A DNA stretch of 64,000 bases from UBA10449 sp005883585 (lineage in GTDB: Bacteria; Chloroflexota; Dormibacteria; Dormibacterales; Dormibacteraceae): assembly GCA_005883585.1 (NCBI GenBank), contig VBFD01000109.1, forward strand, positions 1 through 64,000. The letters run 5' to 3'. A program made the position numbers and the translations under genes. The stretch's first letter is position 1. Each line of letters begins with the position of its first letter. Of the stretch, positions 25,601 to 32,311 are shown in pieces. The notes below the pieces were generated by a model. The model saw only the letters and a list, made by a program, of their open reading frames with translations. It was not told the origin of the DNA and did no database searches.

Positions 25601-26547
25601 ATCGCCGGGCTGCGGAGAACGTGGCCAAAGGTATACCGGGACGCGGCATGACCGCGGACAGCCTTCATTTCCAGACGGCCATGCCACGCATCGACGGCGG
25701 CGCAGACGCGTCCGGCATGCAGCCGGCACTGGAGGATCTGGTGGCGCAAGTCGCTGCAGCCTGGGCGGGTTCGGGGGCGCGGCCGGTGCTCGTGCTGCCA
25801 CACGAGATCGGTCTCAAAGACCTGCCCGGAGTCACCGCACGCGACAAAGGGGGCGTGCCGATTGGGCTTTCCGAGCGCGACCTCGACGTCGTATGGCTCG
25901 ACCTGGTGGGAAGCGACCCGCATTTCCTGGTCTTCGGAGACGGCGAATCGGGCAAGACCAATGTCCTGCGCTCATTCCTGTTGGGCCTGATGGCGCGCCA
26001 GTCGCCGAGCCAGGCCCAGATCCTTCTCGTCGACTACCGACGCACTCTGCTTGGCGTGGTGCCACCCGAATACCTGCTCGGTTATGCGGGCGCCGAGCCG
26101 GCCGCCGTCGCGCAGGTGGCGGAGACGGCGCAGGTTCTGAACAAGCGCCTGCCGCCCGCCGACCTGTCGATCGAGAAGCTGCGCGCGCGCAGCTGGTGGA
26201 AGGGCCCCGACGTGTACGTCGTCGTAGACGATTACGACCTCGTCGTCACCCCGAGCGGAAGCCCCCTCCAGCCATTCGTTTCGCTGCTGGCCCAGGCCAA
26301 GGATGTCGGCCTACACATAGTCGCGGCGCGGCGCACCGGTGGGGCGGGTCGGGGGATTCTCGAACCGCTGTTATTGCGCCTTCGCGAGCTCGGAACACCG
26401 GGCCTTCTCCTCAGCGGCGATCCTGGCGAAGGGCCGTTGCTGGGGTCACACCGGAGCTCGGCGCAGCCGCCTGGGAGAGGTCTTTTGGTGCGGCGTCACG
26501 AGCGGCCTGCGCTCGTACAGGTCGCGGTCAGCGTACGAGAGCGATAA
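22621..26547 (+). CDS. eccC: EccC-type type VII secretion ATPase (FtsK/SpoIIIE)
   Basis: A 1308-residue membrane ATPase that drives type VII export. Two membrane helices lie near 43-62 and 68-90. Three FtsK-like ATPase domains follow. The first has GATGSGKSELLRT (about 475) and the Walker B stretch LVLMVDEFGELL. The second has GAALTGKTTLLRT (about 817) with VFLVVDNW. The third has GDGESGKTNVLRS (about 1104) with VYVVVDDYD. All three P-loop lysines are present. It is a single fused chain, as in Firmicutes EssC and some actinobacterial EccC, rather than split EccCa/EccCb. It begins with ATG 22621. Confidence 0.93.
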   Translation: MVTVDARSRTIRRAPRSAPPVVPDSPITLSAPPRLDSQSGGAVAWLQYVFPIVGSLGGMLFIVNNPKPLFLASGLLFMLGSVGMGIGMGMQQRSSVKRRLRGGRARYLDYLHGVRVQLQAAAAAQRAASAWSHPPPDALLAITGSTARLWERRPDDPDFLVLRVGQGTLPLATPFQVPSEDGLGAQSDPVCIEAMGELVRAQSTVSNEAVAVDLKTSPVVSVVGHRAAIDDAARALLSQLAVLHAPDDVRLLLCTSRASAPGWEWMKWLPHLRGASGDQSGPVVCDPDELEAAITSRAARARRSSATDQAGADQWLVVLADGVVPAPEAIATLRRTPSRTSLVILAESAAAEPNEVDVRVGVAAARLEVESSGPRIEGRPDRLGPAAAEAIARRLAPLRLLEEPGSRRLAGAISLTDLLDIRDVARLDPAVIWRTRASADNLRTPIGVSSQGGAVLLDLKESALGGDGPHGLVIGATGSGKSELLRTVVTGLALTHPPDLLAFVLVDFKGGAAFAGLQDLPHVAGVITNLADDLAMVDRMHAALFGEIRRRQELLRKAGNLASLRDYHRRRAAGDALPPLPYLVLMVDEFGELLTSKPDFIDLFVAVGRLGRSLGMHLLLCSQQLDEGRLRGLEGHLSYRIALRTFSAAESRTVLGVPDAYELPPIAGSAYLKVGTTAYTRFRAALVSQPYSAPQDSTDAPPRPRPFSLAFGEPVVRPQEDHEPATEGPSVLDVVVSQLRDAAERVHQVWLPPLERTVALDQLLGDIRKRRERGLSATSWAGSGRQSVPVGLVDLPAEQARDVLAVDLAGSAGHLLVVGAALTGKTTLLRTLIASFALTHTPQEAQFYCIDYGGGGLSVLGGLPHVGGAAGRQDPERVRRTVAEVAALLDEREARFKAVGIDSPQTLRSRRESGDLGGDGWHDVFLVVDNWPALRQEFEDLEAPIQEIAARGLGYGVHLIMTASRWVDVRSALRESIGGRLELRLHDPMESAINRRAAENVAKGIPGRGMTADSLHFQTAMPRIDGGADASGMQPALEDLVAQVAAAWAGSGARPVLVLPHEIGLKDLPGVTARDKGGVPIGLSERDLDVVWLDLVGSDPHFLVFGDGESGKTNVLRSFLLGLMARQSPSQAQILLVDYRRTLLGVVPPEYLLGYAGAEPAAVAQVAETAQVLNKRLPPADLSIEKLRARSWWKGPDVYVVVDDYDLVVTPSGSPLQPFVSLLAQAKDVGLHIVAARRTGGAGRGILEPLLLRLRELGTPGLLLSGDPGEGPLLGSHRSSAQPPGRGLLVRRHERPALVQVAVSVRER

Positions 26548-26722
26548 TCCCGACGATCAGAGCCACGGCGGCTGCGATGGCGGCCCCGGCCGCAAGCGGT
26601 CCGATCCATGAAAGTCCCGCCCCGGCGGTCGACGCTTCGGTTCCGAGCCGGAACGCTTCGGTCACGCGGCGCCGCCGATCCGCTTCGATCTCCAGCACCT
26701 CCTCCGGCTTCAAGTCGGGCAT
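26528..26722 (-). CDS. Small tail-anchored membrane protein in the type VII locus
   Basis: A 64-residue protein: a charged N-terminus (MPDLKPEEVLEIEADRRRRVTEAFRLG) and a single long hydrophobic C-terminal helix (PLAAGAAIAAAVALIVGIIALV). It overlaps the 3' end of eccC by 20 bases on the opposite strand. The topology suggests a small accessory membrane protein. No family is recognised. Confidence 0.5.
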   Translation of the reverse strand: MPDLKPEEVLEIEADRRRRVTEAFRLGTEASTAGAGLSWIGPLAAGAAIAAAVALIVGIIALVR

Positions 26723-26769
26723 CGTGCTAAATCTAGCTCCCCTCTGTCCCGGGCCTGCGGCCGGGGCCA

Positions 26770-26790
26770 CCTCCCCACAGGGTGGGGAGG
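26770..26790. terminator. Hairpin between the small membrane gene and the MinD-like gene
   Basis: Stem CCTCCCC/GGGGAGG (26770-26776 with 26784-26790). No T-run follows on either strand, so it may be a transcript-end hairpin or a regulatory structure for the gene at 26819. Confidence 0.35.
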
Positions 26791-26818
26791 CCAGCCACAG
26801 TAATAAGCTGAATCCGGA

Positions 26819-27982
26819 ATGCGCCTGATCAGTGCGGACGGCCGGTGGTGGTGGAACGGCCGCGAGTGGCAGCCACTGCCGAAGGCGGTGGACGCAGAGG
26901 GTTCCGAGGGATCGACGGGATCGACGGGATCGACGGGATCGACGGCTGTGGTTTCGGAAGCCGCTCCGGTCGACCGGCCTGAGGCTGCGCCCTCGCCTGC
27001 CGACGGGACGCCCAAGTTCATGCCCGGCCAGTACGTCAAGTCCCGCACCGAGGTCCCCGACACCGGTATCGCTCGCAGGCTGTACGACCTGAGCGGGGGC
27101 CGGATCAACCTGGGTCCGAGCGCCGCCGAGCTCCGACACCTCCGCCTGCTCAACATGGCGCGGACGCCGGTCTCCGATCCGCCTGTTCACCTCGCGGTCG
27201 CCTCGGCCAAAGGCGGCGTGGGCAAATCCACGATGGCGCTGCTGGTGGCCAGCAAGATGGGCCTGCTCCGCAACGATCGGATCATCGCGGTCGAATGCAA
27301 TCCGCATCACGGCACTTTTCGCAGCCGTGTTCCAACACACCACGACCGTTCGATCAAAGACCTCATCGATTTTCTCGACAGCTCCGAGATCGACCGGGAC
27401 CAGGATTTGACGCTTCCGATGCTGCATCGGTTTACCACGCACGTCCCCGAATCGCGTCTGGAGGTGATGACTGCTCCGACCGATCCGCGGATTCGTAAGG
27501 CGTTGAGCGCCAACGACTACAACAGGGTCTTCGGCGTGCTCGAACGCTACTTCGACATCATCATCCTCGACCTCGGCACCGGGCTCCTTGACGAGACGAC
27601 CAAGTTCATCCTCGAGCGCGTTTGCGATCAGCTCGTCGTCGTCGCGCCCGCCGAGCTCGATGGCGCCGAGCTAGGAGCGTTCACCCTCGAGTTCGTGGCC
27701 GACAGCCGCGGCGTGGAGTGGGTGCGCGAGCGGGCGGTCGTAGTGATCAATCGCGTGGTCAGAGATACCCAGGTCGACGTGAGCGGGATGGAAGGTTACT
27801 TTCGCCACTGGGTGCGAGCGTGCCTTCGCGTCAGCCAGGATCCGCACCTCAAGAGCGGTGGCATCTTCGATTGGAGGCTGATATCGCGGGCGGCTGACGA
27901 AGAGATACTCGCTCTGACAGGCGAGGTCGCCACAGGATTCTCGCTGGGCAGATCGGTGCCCGGAGCGGCTGAGCCGGCGTAA
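26819..27982 (+). CDS. MinD/EspI-like ATPase of the type VII locus
   Basis: The N-terminus GRWWWNGREWQPLP resembles the short Trp-rich DUF2510-type motif. A disordered Gly-Ser-Thr linker follows, then a ParA/MinD ATPase with an intact deviant Walker A, KGGVGKST (131-138), the acidic strand IIAVECNPHHG and FDIIILDLGTGL. EspI-like ATPases of this kind accompany ESX systems and are thought to regulate or localise them. It contrasts with the fusion at 20158, which has lost the P-loop lysines. It ends six bases from the convergent arsM. Confidence 0.82.
   Translation: MRLISADGRWWWNGREWQPLPKAVDAEGSEGSTGSTGSTGSTAVVSEAAPVDRPEAAPSPADGTPKFMPGQYVKSRTEVPDTGIARRLYDLSGGRINLGPSAAELRHLRLLNMARTPVSDPPVHLAVASAKGGVGKSTMALLVASKMGLLRNDRIIAVECNPHHGTFRSRVPTHHDRSIKDLIDFLDSSEIDRDQDLTLPMLHRFTTHVPESRLEVMTAPTDPRIRKALSANDYNRVFGVLERYFDIIILDLGTGLLDETTKFILERVCDQLVVVAPAELDGAELGAFTLEFVADSRGVEWVRERAVVVINRVVRDTQVDVSGMEGYFRHWVRACLRVSQDPHLKSGGIFDWRLISRAADEEILALTGEVATGFSLGRSVPGAAEPA
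26908..26943 (+). repeat. Four tandem 9-bp units encoding Gly-Ser-Thr
   Basis: GGGATCGAC repeats four times inside the linker of the MinD-like gene, encoding STGSTGSTGST. The number of units could vary between strains by slippage without breaking the frame. Confidence 0.8.
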
Positions 27983-27988
27983 TCGTTT

Positions 27989-28750
27989 CTAGCTCGGCTT
28001 TCGTGCGCGGATGTATGCGCTGCCTACCTTGCCGTCGACTCCGGCCATCTCTTCGGTGGCGTGTACGTTGAAGTGGGGATCCTGGAACCCGGCCTCGACG
28101 AGTGCGGCGCGGTACTCCTCGATCGGGATCGTCCCGGAGAGGCAGCCGGCCCATGAGTCCAACCGCTTCTTGATCGTGGCGTCCAAGGGTTCCAGCTCGA
28201 CCATGTCCGCGACGGCGAAGAGCCCACCGGGTCGGAGGACCCGGAACGCTTCTTTGATCGCGGCGCCCTTGTCCTCGGCCAGGTTGATCACGCAGTTCGA
28301 GATCACGACGTCGACCGATGCGGCCGGCAGCGGAACGTTCTCGATGGTGCCCTTGAGAAACGTGGCGTTGGTGAGGCCGGACCGGTCGCGGTTCGCATTG
28401 GCGAGCGCCAGCATCTCGTCTGTCATGTCGACGCCGTACGCGTGCCCGCCGGGACCGACGCGCTTCGCCGAAATCAAAACGTCGAGGCCCGCGCCTGATC
28501 CGAGATCGAGCACGATTTGGCCCGGCTCCAGCTCCGCGAGCAAGGTTGGGTTGCCGCAGCCGAGACTCACGGATTCCTTGAGACCGACCGCCTCGAGGTC
28601 GGCGGCAGAATAGGAACCAGAGCAACCGCAATCGGGCCCGTCGGCCTGGCAGCAGCCGGCGCTCGCGTCGAGGGCACCTAGCGGAGTCAGGGCTATCTGC
28701 TTGGCGACGCTTGCATACCTGGATCGAACCGCCTCTTGGACTTCGCTCAT
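27989..28750 (-). CDS. arsM: Arsenite S-adenosylmethionine methyltransferase
   Basis: Methylates arsenite using SAM and thiols, detoxifying it. SAM motif I is VLDLGSGAGLDVLISAKRVGPGG, followed by YGVDMTDEML. The As(III)-binding cysteines are in ASAGCCQADGPDCGCSGSYS near the N-terminus and in VVISNCVINLAEDK and SWAGCLSGTIP later. The length (253 residues) fits bacterial ArsM. The ATG at 28750 has a strong AGGAGG just upstream. It is divergent from arsR, across two direct repeats that probably bind ArsR. Confidence 0.93.
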   Translation of the reverse strand: MSEVQEAVRSRYASVAKQIALTPLGALDASAGCCQADGPDCGCSGSYSAADLEAVGLKESVSLGCGNPTLLAELEPGQIVLDLGSGAGLDVLISAKRVGPGGHAYGVDMTDEMLALANANRDRSGLTNATFLKGTIENVPLPAASVDVVISNCVINLAEDKGAAIKEAFRVLRPGGLFAVADMVELEPLDATIKKRLDSWAGCLSGTIPIEEYRAALVEAGFQDPHFNVHATEEMAGVDGKVGSAYIRARKPS

Positions 28751-28762
28751 GCTCGGCCTCCT

Positions 28763-28818
28763 ATCGATGAATGTCGATGGATGCGATCCTAACATTACCA
28801 ATCGATGAATGTCTATGG
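28763..28818. promoter_or_regulatory. ArsR-type operator: two 18-bp direct repeats
   Basis: ATCGATGAATGTCGATGG (28763-28780) and ATCGATGAATGTCTATGG (28801-28818) differ at one base. They flank the AT-richer arsM/arsR promoter region (taacattacc). The placement between divergent arsM and arsR, with one copy reaching into the annotated arsR start, suits a metalloregulator operator. Binding is inferred. Confidence 0.6.
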
Positions 28819-29182
28819 GTTCCGTTACAATGAGCGCGTGGCGATGAAGACGCTCCCGGTCGTCCGGCAGCGAGGCGTGTGCTGCGGTCTGCCTGACGTC
28901 GACGAGAAGTGGGCTGAGGACACCTCGACGCTCATGAAAGCTCTGGCGGACCCGACGCGGCTCACGATGGTGGCGTCGCTCTGGAAGGCTAAGACTCCCA
29001 TCTGCATCTGCGACTTCACGGCGGGCCTCGACCTCAGCCAGCCGACGCTCTCTCATCACATGAGCAAGCTGAAGGAAGCGGGCCTGGTCGAATCGGAGAA
29101 GCGCGGGATCTGGACGTACTACCGGCTCGCCTCCGCCATCGAGCCGGCGACTAGACAGCTGCTGAGCAGACTGATCGCTTAA
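28805..29182 (+). CDS. arsR: ArsR-family arsenic-responsive repressor
   Basis: A winged-helix metalloregulator. The core is LMKALADPTRLTMVASLWKAKTPICICDFTAGLDLSQPTLSHHMSKLKEAGLVESEKRG. The CxC pair in ICICDF and the CC pair in RGVCCGLP are plausible As(III) ligands. It should repress arsM and itself through the direct repeats at 28763-28818. Because the second repeat covers ATG 28805, the true start may be GTG 28838 or ATG 28844, which keep all motifs. The stop interlocks with convergent arsC (TTAA shared). Confidence 0.9.
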   Translation: MNVYGFRYNERVAMKTLPVVRQRGVCCGLPDVDEKWAEDTSTLMKALADPTRLTMVASLWKAKTPICICDFTAGLDLSQPTLSHHMSKLKEAGLVESEKRGIWTYYRLASAIEPATRQLLSRLIA

Positions 29183-29595
29183 ACGGTGCGGCTCGGGACC
29201 AGATCTTCAACCAGCCTCTTGATGCGAACGTCGATCTCGTTCCTGATGCGGCGCACCGTGTCGATGTCCTTCCCGGCGGGGTCGTCGAGCTCCCAGTCTT
29301 CATATCTCTTGCCTGGATAGATCGGGCAAGCGTCGCCGCAGCCCATCGTTATCACCACATCTGCCGCGCGCACGAATTCGTCTGTGAGCGGCTTTGGAAA
29401 CTCGCGGCTGATGTCCAGGCCGATCTCACGCATCGCCTCGACCACCCGCGGATTGAGCGAGCCGGCCGGTTCGCTGCCGGCCGAGCGGATGTGCACACGA
29501 TCGCCCGCATGCCGTTCGAGCAGCGCCGCCGCCATCTGGCTCCGACCAGCGTTGTGCACGCAAACGAAGAGAACCTCAGGAGCGTCGGCCTTCAT
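29179..29595 (-). CDS. arsC: Thioredoxin-type arsenate reductase (LMW phosphatase fold)
   Basis: Reduces arsenate to arsenite. The P-loop C12-V-H-N-A-G-R-S is the catalytic nucleophile site, and C86 and C90 (MGCGDACP) are the redox relay cysteines of the thioredoxin-coupled (S. aureus-like) class. The length of 138 residues is typical. The product, arsenite, would be the substrate of the neighbouring arsM. No arsenite efflux pump is encoded next to it, so methylation may be the main local detoxification route. Confidence 0.94.
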   Translation of the reverse strand: MKADAPEVLFVCVHNAGRSQMAAALLERHAGDRVHIRSAGSEPAGSLNPRVVEAMREIGLDISREFPKPLTDEFVRAADVVITMGCGDACPIYPGKRYEDWELDDPAGKDIDTVRRIRNEIDVRIKRLVEDLVPSRTV

Positions 29596-29606
29596 CGGAG
29601 CCTAGG

Positions 29607-30233
29607 TTACGTGTAGCCGCGGGGCTCCATGCGTGGCAAGTACTGGTCGGTGAAGATCACGTACCGCTGGGTCGCGAAGGCGCCTGCCCAGAGCGGCCAG
29701 CAGGTGGTGAGCGTGAGGTGGTATCCGGGCGCATCCGGGATCAGCACGGATCGGTTGTTCGGGCTCACGATCATGGATCCGGTGACGTGGTACTTGAAAT
29801 CGCCGTAGCGGGTCTCGAGATCGATCTCATCCCCCGGCGCCAGCTGGGGGAAGTTGATCCAGTACACGTTGTGTGCGGCCACCCCCACGGTGCCCGGGTC
29901 GCCTGGCCAGACGGTGTTCGGATAGTGGCCCGGGCTTGCGTACAGGACGGAGCTGGAGATGCCCTCCTTGACCGCCGCGAAGTACCCCAGTCGCGGTACC
30001 CGGATCGCAAAATCGATCCCGTTCTCGGGGTGCTGAAGGCTCGGGTCGATGATCGGGGGCCCGTAATGGCGGAGCGATTGCCCGGACCAGACCTGGTTCA
30101 ATCGCTGCTGGTCCTGCACCCCCTGCCACATGCCTTCGGCATAGAAGACGATGAGCACGAGGCCCAAGAACAAGCAGATCAGGGCGGCAAGCCGCAGCAG
30201 ATGCGGGCGTTCCCGCGGCGGGCGCGGAAGCAT
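29607..30233 (-). CDS. Sortase (class D/E-like transpeptidase)
   Basis: A membrane-anchored cysteine transpeptidase that attaches surface proteins to the cell wall. A single N-terminal helix spans about 12-31. The catalytic residues are H121 (GVAAHNVYW), C178 (LTLTTCWP) and R190 (FATQRYVIF), in the standard sortase order. The likely partner is the LAATG-tailed protein at 38864-40615, since class E sortases prefer LAxTG signals. It lies downstream of the signalling block on the same strand. Confidence 0.88.
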   Translation of the reverse strand: MLPRPPRERPHLLRLAALICLFLGLVLIVFYAEGMWQGVQDQQRLNQVWSGQSLRHYGPPIIDPSLQHPENGIDFAIRVPRLGYFAAVKEGISSSVLYASPGHYPNTVWPGDPGTVGVAAHNVYWINFPQLAPGDEIDLETRYGDFKYHVTGSMIVSPNNRSVLIPDAPGYHLTLTTCWPLWAGAFATQRYVIFTDQYLPRMEPRGYT

Positions 30234-30274
30234 CTCTTGATAAAACGCCTGGGCCGAGCATCCCTACCCGGGCG

Positions 30275-31435
30275 TCAGAGTACGAAGTAGAAGGTCGCTC
30301 CCTCGCCGACGGCGCCCTCGGCCCAGGCCCTGCCGCCATGCCGGTTGACGATGCGCCGCACAGTCGCCAAACCGATACCCGCCCCCGGAAACTCACTCTG
30401 GCTGTGGAGCCGCTGGAAGGCGCCGAACAGCTTGTGCGCGTAGATCATGTCGAACCCGACCCCGTTGTCACGGACGAACAGGCGGGTGTCACCGTCGACG
30501 ATCTCCGTACCGATCTCGATCCTGGCGATCGGCTCCTTGCTGGTGAACTTGAAGGCGTTGCTGATGAGGTTCGTGAGCAGGATCCGAGCGAGTCGCGGAT
30601 CGGCAGACGCGTTCATGCCGGAGGCGATGCCGACCTCGACCTTGCGGTCCAAATTGGCGGCGCGCATCTCGTCGACGACCTCCGCCGCCATGGCGCTGAT
30701 GTCGCACGGCTCGCGATGGATCTCCCCGCTCGTGAGGCGGAATAGAGTCTGCAGCCCGTCGAACACCGAGGTCATCCGCTCGCTCGCGAGCCGCATGCGC
30801 TGCAGGTAGTCTTTCGCGCGCGGGTCGAGCGCATCGCCGTAGTCATCGAGCAGCGTGCGATTCAGCCCGTTGAACGAGAGCAATGGCGCGCGCAGGTCAT
30901 GCGAGACCGAATAGCTGAAGGCCTCGAGCTCGCGGTTGATGGCGGTCAGCGCTGTCGTCCGTTCCTGTACGAGCCGTTCGAGCTGCGTCCGGTAGCGGCG
31001 CAGCTCCTGCTGCGCCTTGTACAGCTCGACAAAGACCGTCACCTTGGCGCGCATGATTGCCGGGACCACAGGCGCGAAGACGAAGTCAACGGCGCCCAGG
31101 TCGTAACCGCGACCCATGTCGGTCTCTGCCCGATCGAGCGCGGTGACGAAGATGATCGGCGTCAGCTCGGATCGCGGCCGCTGCCGGATGAGCTGGGCGG
31201 CTTCGAAACCGTCCATCCCCGGCATCCGGACGTCCAGCAGGATCACCGCAAAGTCTTGCTTCAAGAGTTGCCGCAATGCGTCGGGGCCGGAGGCGGCTTC
31301 GATGACGCTCTGGCCCAGCGGCGCCAGGATCGTTTTCATCGCGAAGCGTTTGGTCGCGTCGTCGTCGACCAGCAGAATGTCGACCTTGGTTTCCGTCGGC
31401 GCCGGCCGGGTGCTTGTCATGCGCTGTGCCATCAC
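30275..31435 (-). CDS. Response-regulator/histidine-kinase fusion
   Basis: A cytosolic 386-residue protein. The N-terminal REC domain (DILLVDDDATKRFAMK, the phospho-acceptor Asp in VILLDVRMPGMDG, and the Lys position replaced around FAPVVP) is followed by a coiled coil. HisKA comes next (SYSVSHDLRAPLLSFNG, phosphorylated His), then a HATPase domain (LLTNLISNAFKFTSKE, VRDNGVGFDM, GAGIGLATV). There are no membrane segments. The conserved REC lysine appears to be missing (VDFVFAPV where T/S..K-P is usual). It overlaps cheR by four bases (ATGA), so the pair is coupled. Confidence 0.9.
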   Translation of the reverse strand: MMAQRMTSTRPAPTETKVDILLVDDDATKRFAMKTILAPLGQSVIEAASGPDALRQLLKQDFAVILLDVRMPGMDGFEAAQLIRQRPRSELTPIIFVTALDRAETDMGRGYDLGAVDFVFAPVVPAIMRAKVTVFVELYKAQQELRRYRTQLERLVQERTTALTAINRELEAFSYSVSHDLRAPLLSFNGLNRTLLDDYGDALDPRAKDYLQRMRLASERMTSVFDGLQTLFRLTSGEIHREPCDISAMAAEVVDEMRAANLDRKVEVGIASGMNASADPRLARILLTNLISNAFKFTSKEPIARIEIGTEIVDGDTRLFVRDNGVGFDMIYAHKLFGAFQRLHSQSEFPGAGIGLATVRRIVNRHGGRAWAEGAVGEGATFYFVL

Positions 31436-32280
31436 CGAACCTTCCTGAACACGCTCACGCTGTCGCGAACGGGTTCATACCGGCTGCTCTCGGGCGCGAA
31501 GAGCAGCGATTCCCGCAGGCCAAGCGTGAGGAAGCCGGACCTGATGAGGCTCTCGTAGAAAAGCCGATGGGCGCGTTGCTGGAGGGTGGGCCTGAAGTAG
31601 ATCAGCACGTTCGTGCAGACGATCAGGTGAAATTCGTTGAAAGAGGCGTCGGTGACCAGGTTGTGCTGCGCCCACGTCACGTTGTGAAGGAGGTTGCGCT
31701 TCAGCCTCGCCATGCGCCCCGCGGTTGTGAAGTATGCGTCCAGGCTGGAGGAGCCACCCGAGAGCACGTAATCAGTCTCGTAAGACCGCATCCGCTCGAC
31801 AGGGCACGACCCAACCCGCGCGATCGCCAGGGCATCCTCGTTCATGTCGGTGGCGTAGATGGTCGACCTCTGGTAGAGCCCCTCTTCCTGAAGCATGATC
31901 GCGAGCGAATAGACCTCTTCACCCGTTGCGCAGCCGACGCTCCAGATCCGCAGCGATGGGTATGTTCGCAGCGCCGGGACGACGTCTTCGCGTAGGCAGC
32001 GCCACGTGTCCGGATCACGAAACATGCTGCTTACGTTCACGCCCACGGTGCCCAGGAACCTCTGCATCGAGCTCGAGTCGTGCAGCAAGCGGTCCTGGTA
32101 AGCGGAGATGGTCGCGACGCCTTCGCCCGCCATGCCGGTGGAGATGCTGCGCCGGAGCGGTCCTATCGCGTAATCGCGGAAGTCATAGCCGTAACGAAGG
32201 GACACCGCTTCCAGCAGAAGCTTCATCTCGATCTCTTCGATGCTGTGGCTCTCAGACGGCGCGTACGCGGCTTTTACCAC
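31432..32280 (-). CDS. cheR: CheR-type protein-glutamate methyltransferase
   Basis: SAM-dependent methyltransferase. The N-terminal helical domain (LLEAVSLRYGYDFRDYAIGPLRRSI) is followed by the CheR catalytic fold: RIWSVGCATGEEVYSLAIML, YATDMNEDALAIAR and LIVCTNVLIYFRP, ending LFAPESSRYEPV. No chemoreceptor, CheA or CheB is seen in the window. So, as in other CheR-kinase modules, it may modify a non-chemotactic sensor such as the poly-HAMP kinase encoded just upstream. That is inference. Confidence 0.9.
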   Translation of the reverse strand: MVKAAYAPSESHSIEEIEMKLLLEAVSLRYGYDFRDYAIGPLRRSISTGMAGEGVATISAYQDRLLHDSSSMQRFLGTVGVNVSSMFRDPDTWRCLREDVVPALRTYPSLRIWSVGCATGEEVYSLAIMLQEEGLYQRSTIYATDMNEDALAIARVGSCPVERMRSYETDYVLSGGSSSLDAYFTTAGRMARLKRNLLHNVTWAQHNLVTDASFNEFHLIVCTNVLIYFRPTLQQRAHRLFYESLIRSGFLTLGLRESLLFAPESSRYEPVRDSVSVFRKVR

Positions 32281-32311
32281 GATCCGACCCCGCCCCGGTT
32301 TCCGCTCCCGT

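Noticed and set aside
26528..27442. A 304-residue minus-strand frame
   Set aside because: It is antisense to the MinD-like gene for most of its length; only the final 64 residues form a plausible small membrane protein.
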